Assembly (NCBI RefSeq): GCF_004346685.1
Contig: NZ_SMCO01000002.1
Location: 1 to 64,000, forward strand
From: Sulfurirhabdus autotrophica
Lineage (GTDB): Bacteria > Pseudomonadota > Gammaproteobacteria > Burkholderiales > SMCO01
DNA: 64,000 bases
Direction: 5' to 3'
Program-made: the position numbers and the translations under genes
Part shown: in pieces, positions 56,701 to 63,620 of the stretch
Position numbering within the stretch: the stretch's first letter is position 1
How the letters are laid out: each line of letters starts with the position of its first letter
The notes under the pieces: model-generated
Seen by the model: the letters and a program-made list of their open reading frames with translations, nothing else
Databases searched by the model: none
Told to the model about the DNA's origin: nothing

Positions 56701-57765
56701 ATCACCAAGCGTTACGGTGCCGGTATTTGTCGCATTAACAAATTTGTCGGTGCTTCCACTACCGTTGGCACGTAATATACTTGTTACGGTATCTCTTGCC
56801 AGCAAACGAATAGAACCATTCGCATTTACCGAGGTAGTCGCAGTAATTCTGCCCTGCTGGTTCACCGCCAATCCAATCAGGGTAGCATTGCCGCGTTCCG
56901 CTAAAATCGTACCCAAATTTGCGGCTGTTCCACCGTTGTCTACCTCAACCAGCAAACCACGCAAATTATTACTTAATGAGGCACCATTCCCCAGATTGCC
57001 GGTGTTTTGCAAATTCGTGGCATCATCAATCGAAGTCAGATACACCTTGCTGCCCGCAGCAAGAATAGTCTGCCCGTCAGGAGTCGTAATGACGCCGTGA
57101 TTTTCTACGTTAGGCGCAAAAAGCATAATCTTGCCGCCAGTTGAGGCAGATAAATTAGCCCCCTCTTCCACCCGAATAAAACCACTGCCAGAACCACCTG
57201 CAAAGACCGGGCTACCATCTTTCACATTACCAATTCCACCATTGAAAATGGTGTCCTCAATGTTCAAAGATGAGGCAATCAAAGAACTGGCATTAACCTG
57301 AGAATCTTTACCAAAAATAATGCCATTCTGGTTAACCAGGTAAATTTGACCATTTGCCGTCAAATGGCCTTGGATTACGGATGGATTGTTATCAAAAATC
57401 CGGTTCAGTGCAGTAGCACTGGAATTAGGTTGATTGAATACAACCGCACTGTCGCGGGCAATATTAAATGACTGCCAATTAAAAATGGCACTCTGGCTTA
57501 TCTGATTAATGGTCAGCGTATTACCAGATCGAGTAGGATCATTAGCCAAAGTTGCTGCGCTACCTCGCCAGCTCGCGCTTGCAACAGGCAAAGTTCCTGA
57601 TGGCAAAACTGGCGCAACAGTCGTATCTGCAATCGCCGCTGTGCAAGATAAAACACCACATGCCCACAACACAAAAATACTGGAAGTGACTTTACGTTTG
57701 GAGAATAACGCCACCCATTGGGGTATAAATTCGCGTGTTTCGATATTAGTGTGATCAGAATTCAT
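47734..57765 (-). CDS. Giant filamentous-haemagglutinin-family exoprotein (TpsA)
   Basis: The 3343-residue protein has an extended signal peptide region (MNSDHTNIETREFIPQW... VTSSIFVLWACGVLSCTAAIA) and an N-terminal two-partner-secretion domain: FNWQSFNIARDSAVVFNQP, NRIFDNNPSVIQG, LVNQNGIIFG. The rest is a very long beta-helix rich in Gly, Ala, Ser, Thr and Asn with repeats such as GGxVxLxA. No C-terminal toxin domain is visible, so an adhesin or surface filament role is favoured. ATG 57765 follows AGGA and overlaps the tpsB stop by 11 bases; the frame extends to 57849 within tpsB. Cys is rare, as typical for such exoproteins. Confidence 0.93.
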   Translation of the reverse strand: MNSDHTNIETREFIPQWVALFSKRKVTSSIFVLWACGVLSCTAAIADTTVAPVLPSGTLPVASASWRGSAATLANDPTRSGNTLTINQISQSAIFNWQSFNIARDSAVVFNQPNSSATALNRIFDNNPSVIQGHLTANGQIYLVNQNGIIFGKDSQVNASSLIASSLNIEDTIFNGGIGNVKDGSPVFAGGSGSGFIRVEEGANLSASTGGKIMLFAPNVENHGVITTPDGQTILAAGSKVYLTSIDDATNLQNTGNLGNGASLSNNLRGLLVEVDNGGTAANLGTILAERGNATLIGLAVNQQGRITATTSVNANGSIRLLARDTVTSILRANGSGSTDKFVNATNTGTVTLGDGSVTEVLPDLKDTATSPDAQQFNPSRVEVVGNQINMLGNSKIIATGGQVTLSAVENPLTLKPFDLPLTVPGTAKNSSRVFLDSGSLIDVSGSKDVPVAIERNLVQVDLYGAELKDSPLQSNSFLHGKTVSVDISKGTPLADYSGYESKIERSVAERTSTGGTVKIASEGDIVMKDGGKIDVSGGSIKYLDGFLNTTKLISQGVVYDISEASPDRIYDGFAGVLTRDYSKWGVTKTWTAPSVASGRGDPASGYTEGKNAGTVQFFAPSMVLNGSIVGQTTAGIYQRQPYSEIDSGNPASALYKARYTMAPKGATLVIGDVSHITDSVPPDFKTPDVSIVASAAPLLAGFNQGNALPADRVNSVQLSAGMMGKNAVSNLEVYSNGKVDVAADARLNMPDGSVKLAGNEVNVSGSITAQSGKITLQAQSVNGQAGKSVTVSGVLDASGGWINDSLYPAGFAPQDPLLVKGGAIDINAYSNIVLSNTSKLDVSSGGWLKGNGKLGSGADAGAISIKSGMGQPALQLNESALTLDGSLSGYALNKGGSLAVSTSKVKIGGQVESGVLVLPERFFTAGGFNSYKVNGIESLSVAAGTTIDAKAESLILKPASQSAPTGSRMASISQHALLDPLLRKPVSLTLSSDNVNRGTLQLEQNAVLRVEPKGTVNLVAGRQMTLSGTVEAPAGAINLTMLGTPGTSGEVGFLSNQSIWLDHNAQLLSRGADQTHPDAVNGLRQGEVLNGGVISIVANKGYVVAESGSVMDVSGTSGTVDILRSSANGTSYQPVAVASDAGSISISTREGALLDGSMIGKAGGKGAQAGTFSLSVDTKNNLAIPSDQVTNPYPTNDRQIILAQHAGFLPAGIKPEDVINTANYNGKGMVAADSLKVGGFSQVELQAQQAVRFSGDVSLDTARAITLDAPVIAATHDAIVNLNTRYLHIANSDANYQTIPVAQTGTAKLTGNADLIDLEGNVALSGFTHTALNSNGDIRLKGVWNNDTVNPALTGALSAWSDLSLLARQIYPTTLTQFNLGVLSNDSLGQIRIATTGAVDTPVLSAGGKLTVVAANILQEGVIKAPLGTIAFKASENLTIGKDSITSASAEGQIIPLGGTSNGKDWLYTLNQDAKIAILKPTEKIVSLDGKNVTVEPGAKVDISGGGDIFGTEFLPGPPTRSVDILNAPDTFAVMPGLNGTYAPYDAQSYTGSTVKPGDSVYLSGMAGLPAGVYTLLPARYALLPGAFMVQAVGGYRDMLPQQPIIQADGTNIVAGYRTVVNQVNDSTRFSGFAVRTGTDIKKEAVYLESYGNKFFTDNVVSGAITPRLPMDAGQLILSATQTFSLGGSPLIANKAGGKGAIVDIVAQSLAVGGANDIPAGYVGIDTVSLNSLGAESLLLGGTRSVASDGQVITTKSDNLFIATSVDNALKAPEVLLVAKDKLTVSKGSIIQAAGSVDASQNLILGRDGNGDGALLRVSPGDYAAVKRENVSKVTGTLDVQNNVVLDGKSIVLDATLSTVSAAELKIHGGSLSLGANLINLGETTGLSNGLALPNALLAALGSIDSLYLKSYSTIDFYGNVKVGGATADQTINHLSLDAAGLRGYGKNANEASLVAGDITLKNNGSATTLLAPVSGMSLSLSGKRNVTVGAGEKQVSGFASVGMITDGEISGNGTGSLKVNGGDLSLQAARLTTASNSDQSLTADGKVSIARSVNALTLADAPINGRLAISGKSIEQNGNIELPAGIVKLTATGIAAEDNVTLGAGSNMNVAGVAKPFGDVTVSAPGGHVILTSANGNVDIKSGAEIDVSGSKEGGDAGSVTTIATQGKVNLAGVVKGSAQSGSHQGSYTQDSKTLTSFTALNTSLEAGSFGEQRNIRVRQGDIEIDAGDEAHAHQFILAADAGKIDVKGKVDASGDKGGDVLIAARDNVTLYNGSSLNAHGKVSHGGTVELSTTSGMLDGQVGSRIDVSGATVNVAKDGGKVILRAPVDNGLVDAADASKGIKGIAAQLGSSVIANGARDVIAEAVTVYDNFSSITSSTLAAGQVQNGIGNLMANATAIEKRLGNNAQLRAGIEIRSTGDLALNTDLNLSAAFDPATNAGWNFAGRPVDLILRAAGNLNINGTLSDGFVGSTSSAALANGASASYKLVAGADLNAANPLALISKENLTSSNKGNVNIAADKLVRTGTGSIAVAAGNNIALGNSNSAIYTAGETADPLSGFTASDAQAIYAKNGGNLSIYAQGDIKGQTSNQIVTDWLYRQGQVNTDSTFAANSNPSWWLHLVPVTTTNKITKKTTTSGGFMQNFGTLGGGDLELVAGGNITNASAVIPTTGRVSGSNVATAKIDVQGGGDLTVHADGDIKSGVFYVGRGHGELTAGGSIVSGTITGNPIYSVLALGDGDFKLTSSGDLHLGTVMNPTVYAVGSGQKSVTSFFFTYAPTSKVALTSITGNVSLENNISDLNNLTKLTNSSDEFNSLLIYPGSLAVTALGGNIEVNKQFSLFPSATGNLSLLAEGNITTHGQINMSDLDPGLLPGVTTPVTKYTDTNQKLVYRLKTPEAHSAALLHSNDNTPVRIIAEKGDIIAQSSAQEDESTYLLPKSALIEAGRDIVGLDLLGQNMHASDVTTISAGRDIYYVLPRNDSNSLKTNFRTIELSGPGRLLMTAGRNIDLGNSVGAVTKGNQNNLALPDQGADITVIAGVSNANSNATFTDNGIYTGFANTFFGALRDSGRETDPIKKYTAGLNEIGSLFPNTSYKGDLNLFFSQIKTERGGNIDIYVPGGAVNAGLANIPMEMISTKVDDKALLPSVIGVVTMKGGNVRSVSSGDFLVNSSRVFTLQGGNILLWSSDGNIDAGKGAKTAQSVPPPIITPQADGSTKVEYRGAATGSGIRVLLTGNAKAGSVDLIAPKGFINAGDAGIGSAGDLHLAAVRVDGASNIQVAGTATGIPVASSPIAAGLTGVSNPGADAGKAGSDISKNLGDAARSTQETYKPSFLNVEVIGLGE

Positions 57766-59320
57766 AAAGCATCCTAAAGTGCATGCGTATATCACCGGAA
57801 TGGGTATTGGTTGATTCCCTGAATGCCCTGCCCAAATCAAAAGAAGCACTTAAGTTGCGCCAGGCTTTCATCCGTGCGCCAAAACCTGCACTTGTTAACG
57901 TATAACGTGATTTTTGCTGCGGTAGCGGATCAGTAACGCGAAGCGCAGCGCTATCCATGAATACAAGAAAATGCAGATCGTCTAGATTGCTGGAAATCAG
58001 ATTCGCGACCGACGGACTGCGGAGCTCCAACGTGGCATGCAAGGCATCATCGCCCAGCGCTTCAGACTCCAGATAACCGCGAACGGTATCGCCCCCCCCT
58101 GCACCATATTGTTCATTACTGATAAGCGGCTGATCTGCCCACTGTCCGCCGATTTTTGCCATATAGCTGTAATTACCAAACAGCTTGCTGCTATGCTCAA
58201 CCTCGCCACGCAGATAAAAATAATTCGGCTGAGCCAGATAGCGTTTGTTACCAAACTCTTCCGGTTTATTACTCAATCCCCGTACTGCAAAATTAGCACT
58301 CAGGTTATATTGAGTAAGGCTTTGCTCAAGCTGACTGGTGGCATTGTATGAAAGCGAAAATGGCAGGTAGCTGATGGGCGTACTGAAACTGTCAGACCCA
58401 CGCAATGTCAGGTCCTCTTTAAAGTCTTTATAATCCGCACCAAATGACAAAGAGTGGAATAACTGGCTGCTGCCCGGCAAGGGAACAATGCGTCGAATGC
58501 CATAAATCGTACCGTTACCCTGCACGGTAATTTCACCCACAGCAGCCACATCACTACGGGTGCGAATGGCATACATAGCCAGCGCATCCCCTTTATCAGA
58601 AAGAGGGATGAGGTAAGATGCGGAAAACACACCAACCTGACTAGGTTCTTTAGGCGCAGTCTGATATTGCAGACTTAAGCTGTGCTCCCGTTGCCATAAA
58701 TTATCGTAACGCACCATTCCAATTGCCCGCCAAGGGGTCGTATTCGCACCATGGCGATCATTGAGTTCCAGGCTGGCATGCAAGGGCAGTTTGTCATCTA
58801 CTTTGAGATCAACATCTACCGTACCAGGAGTTTTACCGGCTTTCAGGATTGGCGTAACGCGGCGGTCTGCAGTGGTATTGACTGAAGCAATATCTTTTTG
58901 CAAATCAGGAAAGTAAGGCACACTGCCTTCGGCAATCGAAGGCGTTTTTGCGAGAATTCGGTCCTGTGAAAAGTAACGAGAGCCAGTAACCCGCACTTTA
59001 CTGATAGTCCCTTCAGTCACCTTCAGATAAATAATCCCGCTATCCACCTTTTGCTCAGGAATATCCACCAGCACAGTAGAATATCCTGCGTCATGATACG
59101 CGCGTTCCAAATCTTCCCGCGCGTGCTCCACATCATCAACGGTTTTTTTCTCACCCAACCATGGGTACACCACTTCTTCAACAGCGATCACCGGCAATAC
59201 CGAATTACCTTCGATCTGATATTCCATCACGTCGAAACGGGGTTTTTCCTCTACTTTATCTTCCCCAGCAAAAGCTTGAGTCGCCAGAATGAATCCCATC
59301 AATAACAATGTAAGCCGCAT
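57755..59320 (-). CDS. TpsB transporter (ShlB/FhaC/HecB family)
   Basis: The 521-residue outer-membrane protein has a signal peptide, POTRA domains (residues ~28-180: YQIEGNSVLPVIAVEEVVYPWLG and YLKVTEGTISKVRVTGSRYFS) and a 16-stranded barrel ending LYEF with terminal Phe. It secretes the TpsA protein encoded immediately downstream. Motifs such as GGGDTVRGY in the barrel match the VRGY lid-lock loop of Omp85-superfamily transporters. Confidence 0.94.
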   Translation of the reverse strand: MRLTLLLMGFILATQAFAGEDKVEEKPRFDVMEYQIEGNSVLPVIAVEEVVYPWLGEKKTVDDVEHAREDLERAYHDAGYSTVLVDIPEQKVDSGIIYLKVTEGTISKVRVTGSRYFSQDRILAKTPSIAEGSVPYFPDLQKDIASVNTTADRRVTPILKAGKTPGTVDVDLKVDDKLPLHASLELNDRHGANTTPWRAIGMVRYDNLWQREHSLSLQYQTAPKEPSQVGVFSASYLIPLSDKGDALAMYAIRTRSDVAAVGEITVQGNGTIYGIRRIVPLPGSSQLFHSLSFGADYKDFKEDLTLRGSDSFSTPISYLPFSLSYNATSQLEQSLTQYNLSANFAVRGLSNKPEEFGNKRYLAQPNYFYLRGEVEHSSKLFGNYSYMAKIGGQWADQPLISNEQYGAGGGDTVRGYLESEALGDDALHATLELRSPSVANLISSNLDDLHFLVFMDSAALRVTDPLPQQKSRYTLTSAGFGARMKAWRNLSASFDLGRAFRESTNTHSGDIRMHFRMLYEF

Positions 59321-59385
59321 TTTTATCCTGTTTTTATCACTACTTTTGGTTATTTATCCACCCCTTCATCAGAGACGGATAAATA

Positions 59386-59421
59386 ACCAAACCATTCTCA
59401 GAAAATGAAGAATGGTTTGGT
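59386..59421 (-). terminator. Terminator after the PstS-like gene
   Basis: A 13-base perfect stem (ACCAAACCATTCT and its complement) with a ten-base loop is followed on the minus strand by TATTTAT. It separates the PstS-like gene from tpsB, which therefore probably has its own promoter in 59321..59385. Confidence 0.75.
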
Positions 59422-59487
59422 GGGTTGTACGGCAAAACAACATTGCATTGCTTTACCGTACTTGCATGACACTACTTAAGAAACAAC

Positions 59488-60747
59488 TTAGTAGAACAAC
59501 TGGGTTGGTTGGCAAGTGTTGTTCAGTTTAGTACCTTTCATGACCTGACCAACTGGGTACAGCGAAGGATCATAGTTGGTTGGCAGAGCAGCAACGCCTG
59601 GCAATGTAGCCAAAATGGTTGGTTCGCCTGAACGTGTCTTGAATTGATCAAGGAAGGTCGCCATATTGCCAGAAGGAGCAGCTACACCGGCAACAGTTGC
59701 ATTACGCCACTGGATAGACTGTTCAACAAAGTAGTCATACTTGCCAGCAACAGCATTGGCAACCGTTGCAGGGATACCATCGATTGAAACAAAGTGCCAG
59801 TGATCTGTACCTGCTACAGGGGTGTTCTCAGTAGAAACCAAACCAATCGCCTTGTTGCCAACGGTGAAAGAGGTATTCAAGCCAGCTTTCACACCACCGG
59901 TAGAGGAATTTTCAACGACGGTATAGCCAGTGATTAATGTGGTTGGGGTTGCAGCAACTGAACCAGCAGCCAAAGGCACACCATTTGCGGAACAAGGCAA
60001 TCCACCGAAATAAGCATTAGCAGATGCTTGTGTGCCGGAACCGGCACCACGACGTTCAACCATTACAGGACCAGACAAGGCTGGGTCAACTAAACTCCAG
60101 TCTGCATAGTTGCCTGTCAACAAACTGGTTATCTGTGAACGGCTCAAGTTAGTAACAGATACGTTATCGCTCACAGCAATACCAAATACCACAGCGTTCT
60201 GGCTGGCTGGGCTTATATGGCCCAGTTCAGTAGTGCTAAGAGCGGTTTCGCCAGCTGGAAGGTTAGGATAAACAAACAAAGCTGGCTCCACATCGGAAAC
60301 ACCCGCATCAGGCACCGCTTTCACAGTGCTGGTACATTTGAAAGTAGCAGATGGGTAAGCCGCACCTGTAGAAGCACAAGTAGCTGCTTCAATTTTCATA
60401 CGGTCAATTAACTGAGCACGAGCAACGGGGCCAACACCCTGGAAAGAACCGCCCGCAGCACGGTTATGCATTAATACTTTCTTGCCATCCAGCGCTGTGC
60501 CAGTACCGGACACAGTACCAAAATAGGCGCGATAATCCTTACCACCGGTAGCATTGTCGTAATATACATCGATCGTGCCGGCAGTCATCATACCTTCGGC
60601 AATCTTGCCCAGTGTGCCTTGCAGGGCAGAAGAACCGGAAATAAATACTTGCAGATCAGGGGTAACAGCAGGACCATGGGCAAAAGCCTGAGTTGCTAGC
60701 GTAGCAACAGCCAAACCACAAGCGGCAGCAATTTTGTTCAGTTTCAT
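59488..60747 (-). CDS. Secreted PstS-like periplasmic binding protein
   Basis: The 419-residue protein has a signal peptide (AAACGLAVATLATQAFA) and a type 2 periplasmic-binding-like fold: FISGSSALQGTLGKIAEGM at the N-terminus (as in PstS substrate-binding proteins), LSRSQITSLLTGNYADWS and ERRGAGSGTQASANAYF. The SGTQ segment matches the PstS ligand-loop region. There is no neighbouring ABC transporter, so phosphate import is unlikely to be its main role. It lies between a VPLPA-CTERM gene and tpsB. Confidence 0.75.
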   Translation of the reverse strand: MKLNKIAAACGLAVATLATQAFAHGPAVTPDLQVFISGSSALQGTLGKIAEGMMTAGTIDVYYDNATGGKDYRAYFGTVSGTGTALDGKKVLMHNRAAGGSFQGVGPVARAQLIDRMKIEAATCASTGAAYPSATFKCTSTVKAVPDAGVSDVEPALFVYPNLPAGETALSTTELGHISPASQNAVVFGIAVSDNVSVTNLSRSQITSLLTGNYADWSLVDPALSGPVMVERRGAGSGTQASANAYFGGLPCSANGVPLAAGSVAATPTTLITGYTVVENSSTGGVKAGLNTSFTVGNKAIGLVSTENTPVAGTDHWHFVSIDGIPATVANAVAGKYDYFVEQSIQWRNATVAGVAAPSGNMATFLDQFKTRSGEPTILATLPGVAALPTNYDPSLYPVGQVMKGTKLNNTCQPTQLFY

Positions 60748-60792
60748 GATAAATCCTTTGAATAATTTAGACTAAGTGACGGTTATATTATT

Positions 60793-60817
60793 CAGGTGAC
60801 CCACAATAAGTCACCTG
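60793..60817. other. Perfect hairpin between VPLPA-CTERM and PstS-like genes
   Basis: CAGGTGAC and GTCACCTG form an eight-base stem with a nine-base loop. No T-run follows on the minus strand, so it may be an RNA-processing or stability element rather than a terminator. Confidence 0.5.
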
Positions 60818-60831
60818 TCATACGATGCCTA

Positions 60832-61623
60832 TTACTTAACTTTGCGGCGAGCTACACCAACCATGCCGATCAGACCCGAACCCAATAGCCACACAGCTGC
60901 AGGTACTGGAACAGCAGAAGGAGCAGGAGAAACGTAACTCAGGGTACCGTTGCTGGCCAATGTCCAGGTAGCGGCGCCATCTGCGTTACCAAACTGGGTA
61001 ACAGTAGCCTTATGTAATCCACTGTTGTCACTTGGTGTCAACGCAAAGAAATTCAAACTACTACCTACTGCAGCAGTGCTATCAAATACTGCCTTCTTAT
61101 TCCAATTATTACCGAAGCTATTTCCGAAATAGGATGAGCCATCAGCAGAAGCAGCTGTACTGGAATTGTTAGTTACAAAGTCGGTAGCACCCGCGTTAAC
61201 GGCGTTTACATAACCATCAACTGTAGCAAAACCAGCCAGGTTAGTATTGGTTTGAGTTTTGACGGTAGCCAAGGACGCATTAGTTGTACTAAGGAATTGC
61301 ATACCTACAAATGAATTTCCTGGATTAACAGTACTATCAAGCGCAGCCACGTTCCACAGCAGGTTGCTGTTTGTAGCTAACGATCCAAAAGCGGAAGCCA
61401 GCAGTGAGTCACCAGCAAAAGACAAAGAATATCCAGCATTAGAACCACTTGCGTTAAAGGTATTCATGTCGATACCCAGATCACGGGTATAAGATGTTAG
61501 CGCAACGGAATCATAAACCGACAGGAACAGTTCGCCATTACCGGAAGAACCAGGAGCAATTGCAGCAGCAGCCTGACCGGCTACAGCAAACATGGTTGCA
61601 GCAACTAATAATTTCATTTTCAT
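60832..61623 (-). CDS. VPLPA-CTERM (PEP-CTERM variant) sorted exoprotein
   Basis: The 263-residue protein has a signal peptide (LLVAATMFAVAGQAAA) and a C-terminal sorting signal: VPVPAAVWLLGSGLIGMVG then ARRKVK. This tripartite motif-helix-basic tail marks targets of exosortase, which trims and exports proteins to the surface or exopolysaccharide. The central region is Ser/Asn/Ala-rich with no known catalytic domain. No exosortase gene is present in the window. The mRNA leader contains a candidate cyclic di-GMP riboswitch. Confidence 0.88.
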   Translation of the reverse strand: MKMKLLVAATMFAVAGQAAAAIAPGSSGNGELFLSVYDSVALTSYTRDLGIDMNTFNASGSNAGYSLSFAGDSLLASAFGSLATNSNLLWNVAALDSTVNPGNSFVGMQFLSTTNASLATVKTQTNTNLAGFATVDGYVNAVNAGATDFVTNNSSTAASADGSSYFGNSFGNNWNKKAVFDSTAAVGSSLNFFALTPSDNSGLHKATVTQFGNADGAATWTLASNGTLSYVSPAPSAVPVPAAVWLLGSGLIGMVGVARRKVK

Positions 61624-61710
61624 TTTGGAGACCTTTTAAAAAATTAAGTTAAAAAGAAAACACCTCGTCAGGGAAAGAACTGGGTGCTTTCATGCCACCT
61701 GAACAACCGG

Positions 61711-61753
61711 AAATAAAAATGCCGGATTGCCTCTTTCCATAAGGCAACCCGGC
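61711..61753 (-). terminator. Leader terminator overlapping the riboswitch
   Basis: GCCGGGTTGCCT (61753..61742) pairs with AGGCAATCCGGC (61732..61721) with a single G-T wobble, and is followed by ATTTTTATTT. The 5' arm is also the 3' edge of the candidate aptamer, so the two structures should be mutually exclusive. Confidence 0.75.
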
Positions 61754-61825
61754 TATCTCTTCATTGCTTGAGACCCGAAGCTTTCCGAACCTGCCTCACG
61801 ACAGGGGTGGCTTTAACTTTTTCCG
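61742..61825 (-). promoter_or_regulatory. GEMM-I-like (cyclic di-GMP) riboswitch, candidate
   Basis: Minus-strand sequence shows a six-base stem CCTGTC/GGCAGG with a GTGA (GNRA) tetraloop, then GGTTCGGAAAGC, CGGGTCTC and GAGATAGCCGGGTTGCC. These match in order the tetraloop stem, the GCAAAGC tract, the receptor stem CGGGTCT and the closing AGCCGGGTTGCC of class I c-di-GMP aptamers. The 5' strand (AAAGCCACC) departs from the usual GGCAAACC, so ligand identity is uncertain. An overlapping terminator completes an expression platform ahead of the VPLPA-CTERM gene. Confidence 0.6.
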
Positions 61826-62103
61826 ATACACGCAGTTTCTTGTTTCGGTGTTCAACAATTTACAGAACGACTATTACAGTTCGTGCAGGATTTTTAACTG
61901 ATTTCATAGACCGATCGGACTATACGAATTACGATAAATACTTTTAAAAATATATAGATAGGTTACATTAACCGATTGAAATTGATTCTCAATATCCGAT
62001 TTTTTTGTATGATGTGTTTAATACAAGAGACTTAATAAGCTCAGCCTGCATGAATAAATGACGTGAAAGATAACTTTCATAGATAACAAATCTTTGACGG
62101 TGA

Positions 62104-62880
62104 TTATTGAAGTAACCCACACCGCATTGCCAGCGTAATTGCGTGTGCTCGATTATTGGCTTGTAATTTGTAGAGGATTTTTTGCACGTGGTTTTTAACA
62201 GTAAGCGGACTAACCTGTAGCTTCTCTGCAATCGCACTATTTGAAAGCCCTTCATTCAGGTGCTTAAGTACTTCTTTTTCACGCGCAGTCAGATTTGTTT
62301 TCCCCATGGGGATTTTTTTTGCGCTGGCAGTTTCCTTGCTTAGCACACGTATCAGCGCTGTATACAGATGAGGAACCAGTATTTCAAGCAGGTAATGATG
62401 CCGCATGCCTAGCGGTTCAGAAACACGGGAAAAACTGAAAAAACCGAGAACGGCACCATTGGTGTGGGTGACGCCATGTGCAGCAATATTTTTTAACCCG
62501 GAATCCTGCAAAATACTATCTTTACCCAGGAGCCTTCGATCAACAGGGAAAGAGGCTTCGCGCCTTTGTTCAAACAAGCAAGGATGCCCTGATTTTTGCC
62601 ACAAACCAATGATATGGGAAATGATGCCCTCTTCTGGATGCGTGACGCGATCAAAATGCTCCGCAGTAAAATCTTGAACAGAAGAAAAAGAATGCATGCC
62701 GAGTCCCCTGCCATCTATGTCACTTAGCCCGCATATGAGAATTTCATGGGGCAATAGTCCCTGCAATTCCATTTGCACCAATGAATAAAAATGATGTCGC
62801 TTGCGGATTTTTAACGTTGCTTCGATTATGCGAAACAGCCGCTCTCGCTCTTCTGCATTTAGCTCAGGCGCTTTAGGCAT
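62104..62880 (-). CDS. epsA: EpsA-like LuxR-family regulator
   Basis: The ~258-residue regulator has a ~185-residue N-terminal sensor-like region and a C-terminal LuxR-type helix-turn-helix (LTAREKEVLKHLNEGLSNSA and then VSPLTVKNHVQKILYKL). The sequence fits the XrtB/PEP-CTERM-associated regulator EpsA of betaproteobacteria, linked to exosortase and exopolysaccharide genes. ATG 62880 follows GGGGGAG; an in-frame start at 62895 would include that site. It lies downstream of the riboswitch-controlled VPLPA gene's leader, on the same strand. Confidence 0.82.
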   Translation of the reverse strand: MPKAPELNAEERERLFRIIEATLKIRKRHHFYSLVQMELQGLLPHEILICGLSDIDGRGLGMHSFSSVQDFTAEHFDRVTHPEEGIISHIIGLWQKSGHPCLFEQRREASFPVDRRLLGKDSILQDSGLKNIAAHGVTHTNGAVLGFFSFSRVSEPLGMRHHYLLEILVPHLYTALIRVLSKETASAKKIPMGKTNLTAREKEVLKHLNEGLSNSAIAEKLQVSPLTVKNHVQKILYKLQANNRAHAITLAMRCGLLQ

Positions 62881-62913
62881 ACTCCCCCACTTCATTCTTT
62901 TATTTTTAGGAAT

Positions 62914-62941
62914 ACGTCATAATGAACTAAATTTATGACGT
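62914..62941. promoter_or_regulatory. Inverted repeat upstream of epsA, possible operator
   Basis: ACGTCATAA (62914..62922) and TTATGACGT (62933..62941) are perfect inverted arms with a ten-base spacer, about 35-60 bases before the epsA start. The geometry suits a dimeric regulator such as the adjacent LuxR-type protein. Confidence 0.45.
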
Positions 62942-63005
62942 TATTATGAAACCAAAATAACAGGCAACAAGCCAGCATATGAAGTCATGGATTTGTGTTT
63001 TTTAC

Positions 63006-63617
63006 TTAATTGTGATTATTGAAGCCACCTTGAGGAATTGTCGTTTGATTCTGATTGCGATTGAATACGGGCTTTGCAGTTGCTGAATTAGCTTGCTGAC
63101 CGCTATTGTTTATAGCGTCTGCGGCATTACTGGATTGCTTAGGCACGTAGATAAATTTCCATTCTGTATATTTGCTTTTCCCTTCCAGATCCTGATCCGC
63201 CATCTTAAAATTATTCTGTTTTAACGGGACATCTTCCGACAGACTGTATACGCCCATAATGCCGCCATCGGGACTTTCAACCAACCCCCACTCTTTGCTT
63301 TTAGTGAGTGGATCCCAATATATTTTTCTGAGATATCGCTGCGTGAATACATTGCGATTATCCTGTAACAACGAATCCAGTGTTTTGGGGTATTGTTTTT
63401 TTGAACTGGCTGAACCCGGTGTTTTTTCAAAATAAAAACCAATTGCTTGTCGAAACTGATTACCAACAAAAATCAATTCATGCTCTTTTTCTCGCTTCTG
63501 GGCTAAATGCCAGACGTTTCCTGCCGTAGCAGCAACAATACCCATGATCATAATGAGAAAAAGCAGCCCCAAATAAGTAAAGCCGGTCTGAGATAATGAT
63601 GTTGAAAAACGCTTCAT
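63006..63617 (-). CDS. Type II secretion-type pseudopilin
   Basis: The 203-residue protein begins with a prepilin signal MKRFSTSLSQTG-FTYLGLLFLI, cleaved after Gly, followed by the hydrophobic helix of pilins. The usual Glu at position 5 of the mature protein is Gly, as in some minor pseudopilins. The body contains AQKREKEHELIFVGNQFRQAI and a Gln/Asn-rich tail. It follows the GspG-like gene by three bases, so both likely serve the same secretion or pilus machine. Confidence 0.82.
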   Translation of the reverse strand: MKRFSTSLSQTGFTYLGLLFLIMIMGIVAATAGNVWHLAQKREKEHELIFVGNQFRQAIGFYFEKTPGSASSKKQYPKTLDSLLQDNRNVFTQRYLRKIYWDPLTKSKEWGLVESPDGGIMGVYSLSEDVPLKQNNFKMADQDLEGKSKYTEWKFIYVPKQSSNAADAINNSGQQANSATAKPVFNRNQNQTTIPQGGFNNHN

Positions 63618-63620
63618 TCA

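Noticed and set aside
47861-57754. Numerous plus-strand ORFs opposite the tpsA gene
   Set aside because: They arise from the low stop-codon density of the repetitive exoprotein gene; none shows start signals or recognisable domains.
47734-57765. Contact-dependent inhibition (CdiA-type) toxin locus
   Set aside because: No C-terminal toxin motif such as VENN is seen, and no small immunity gene follows; the next gene is the ExbB fusion.
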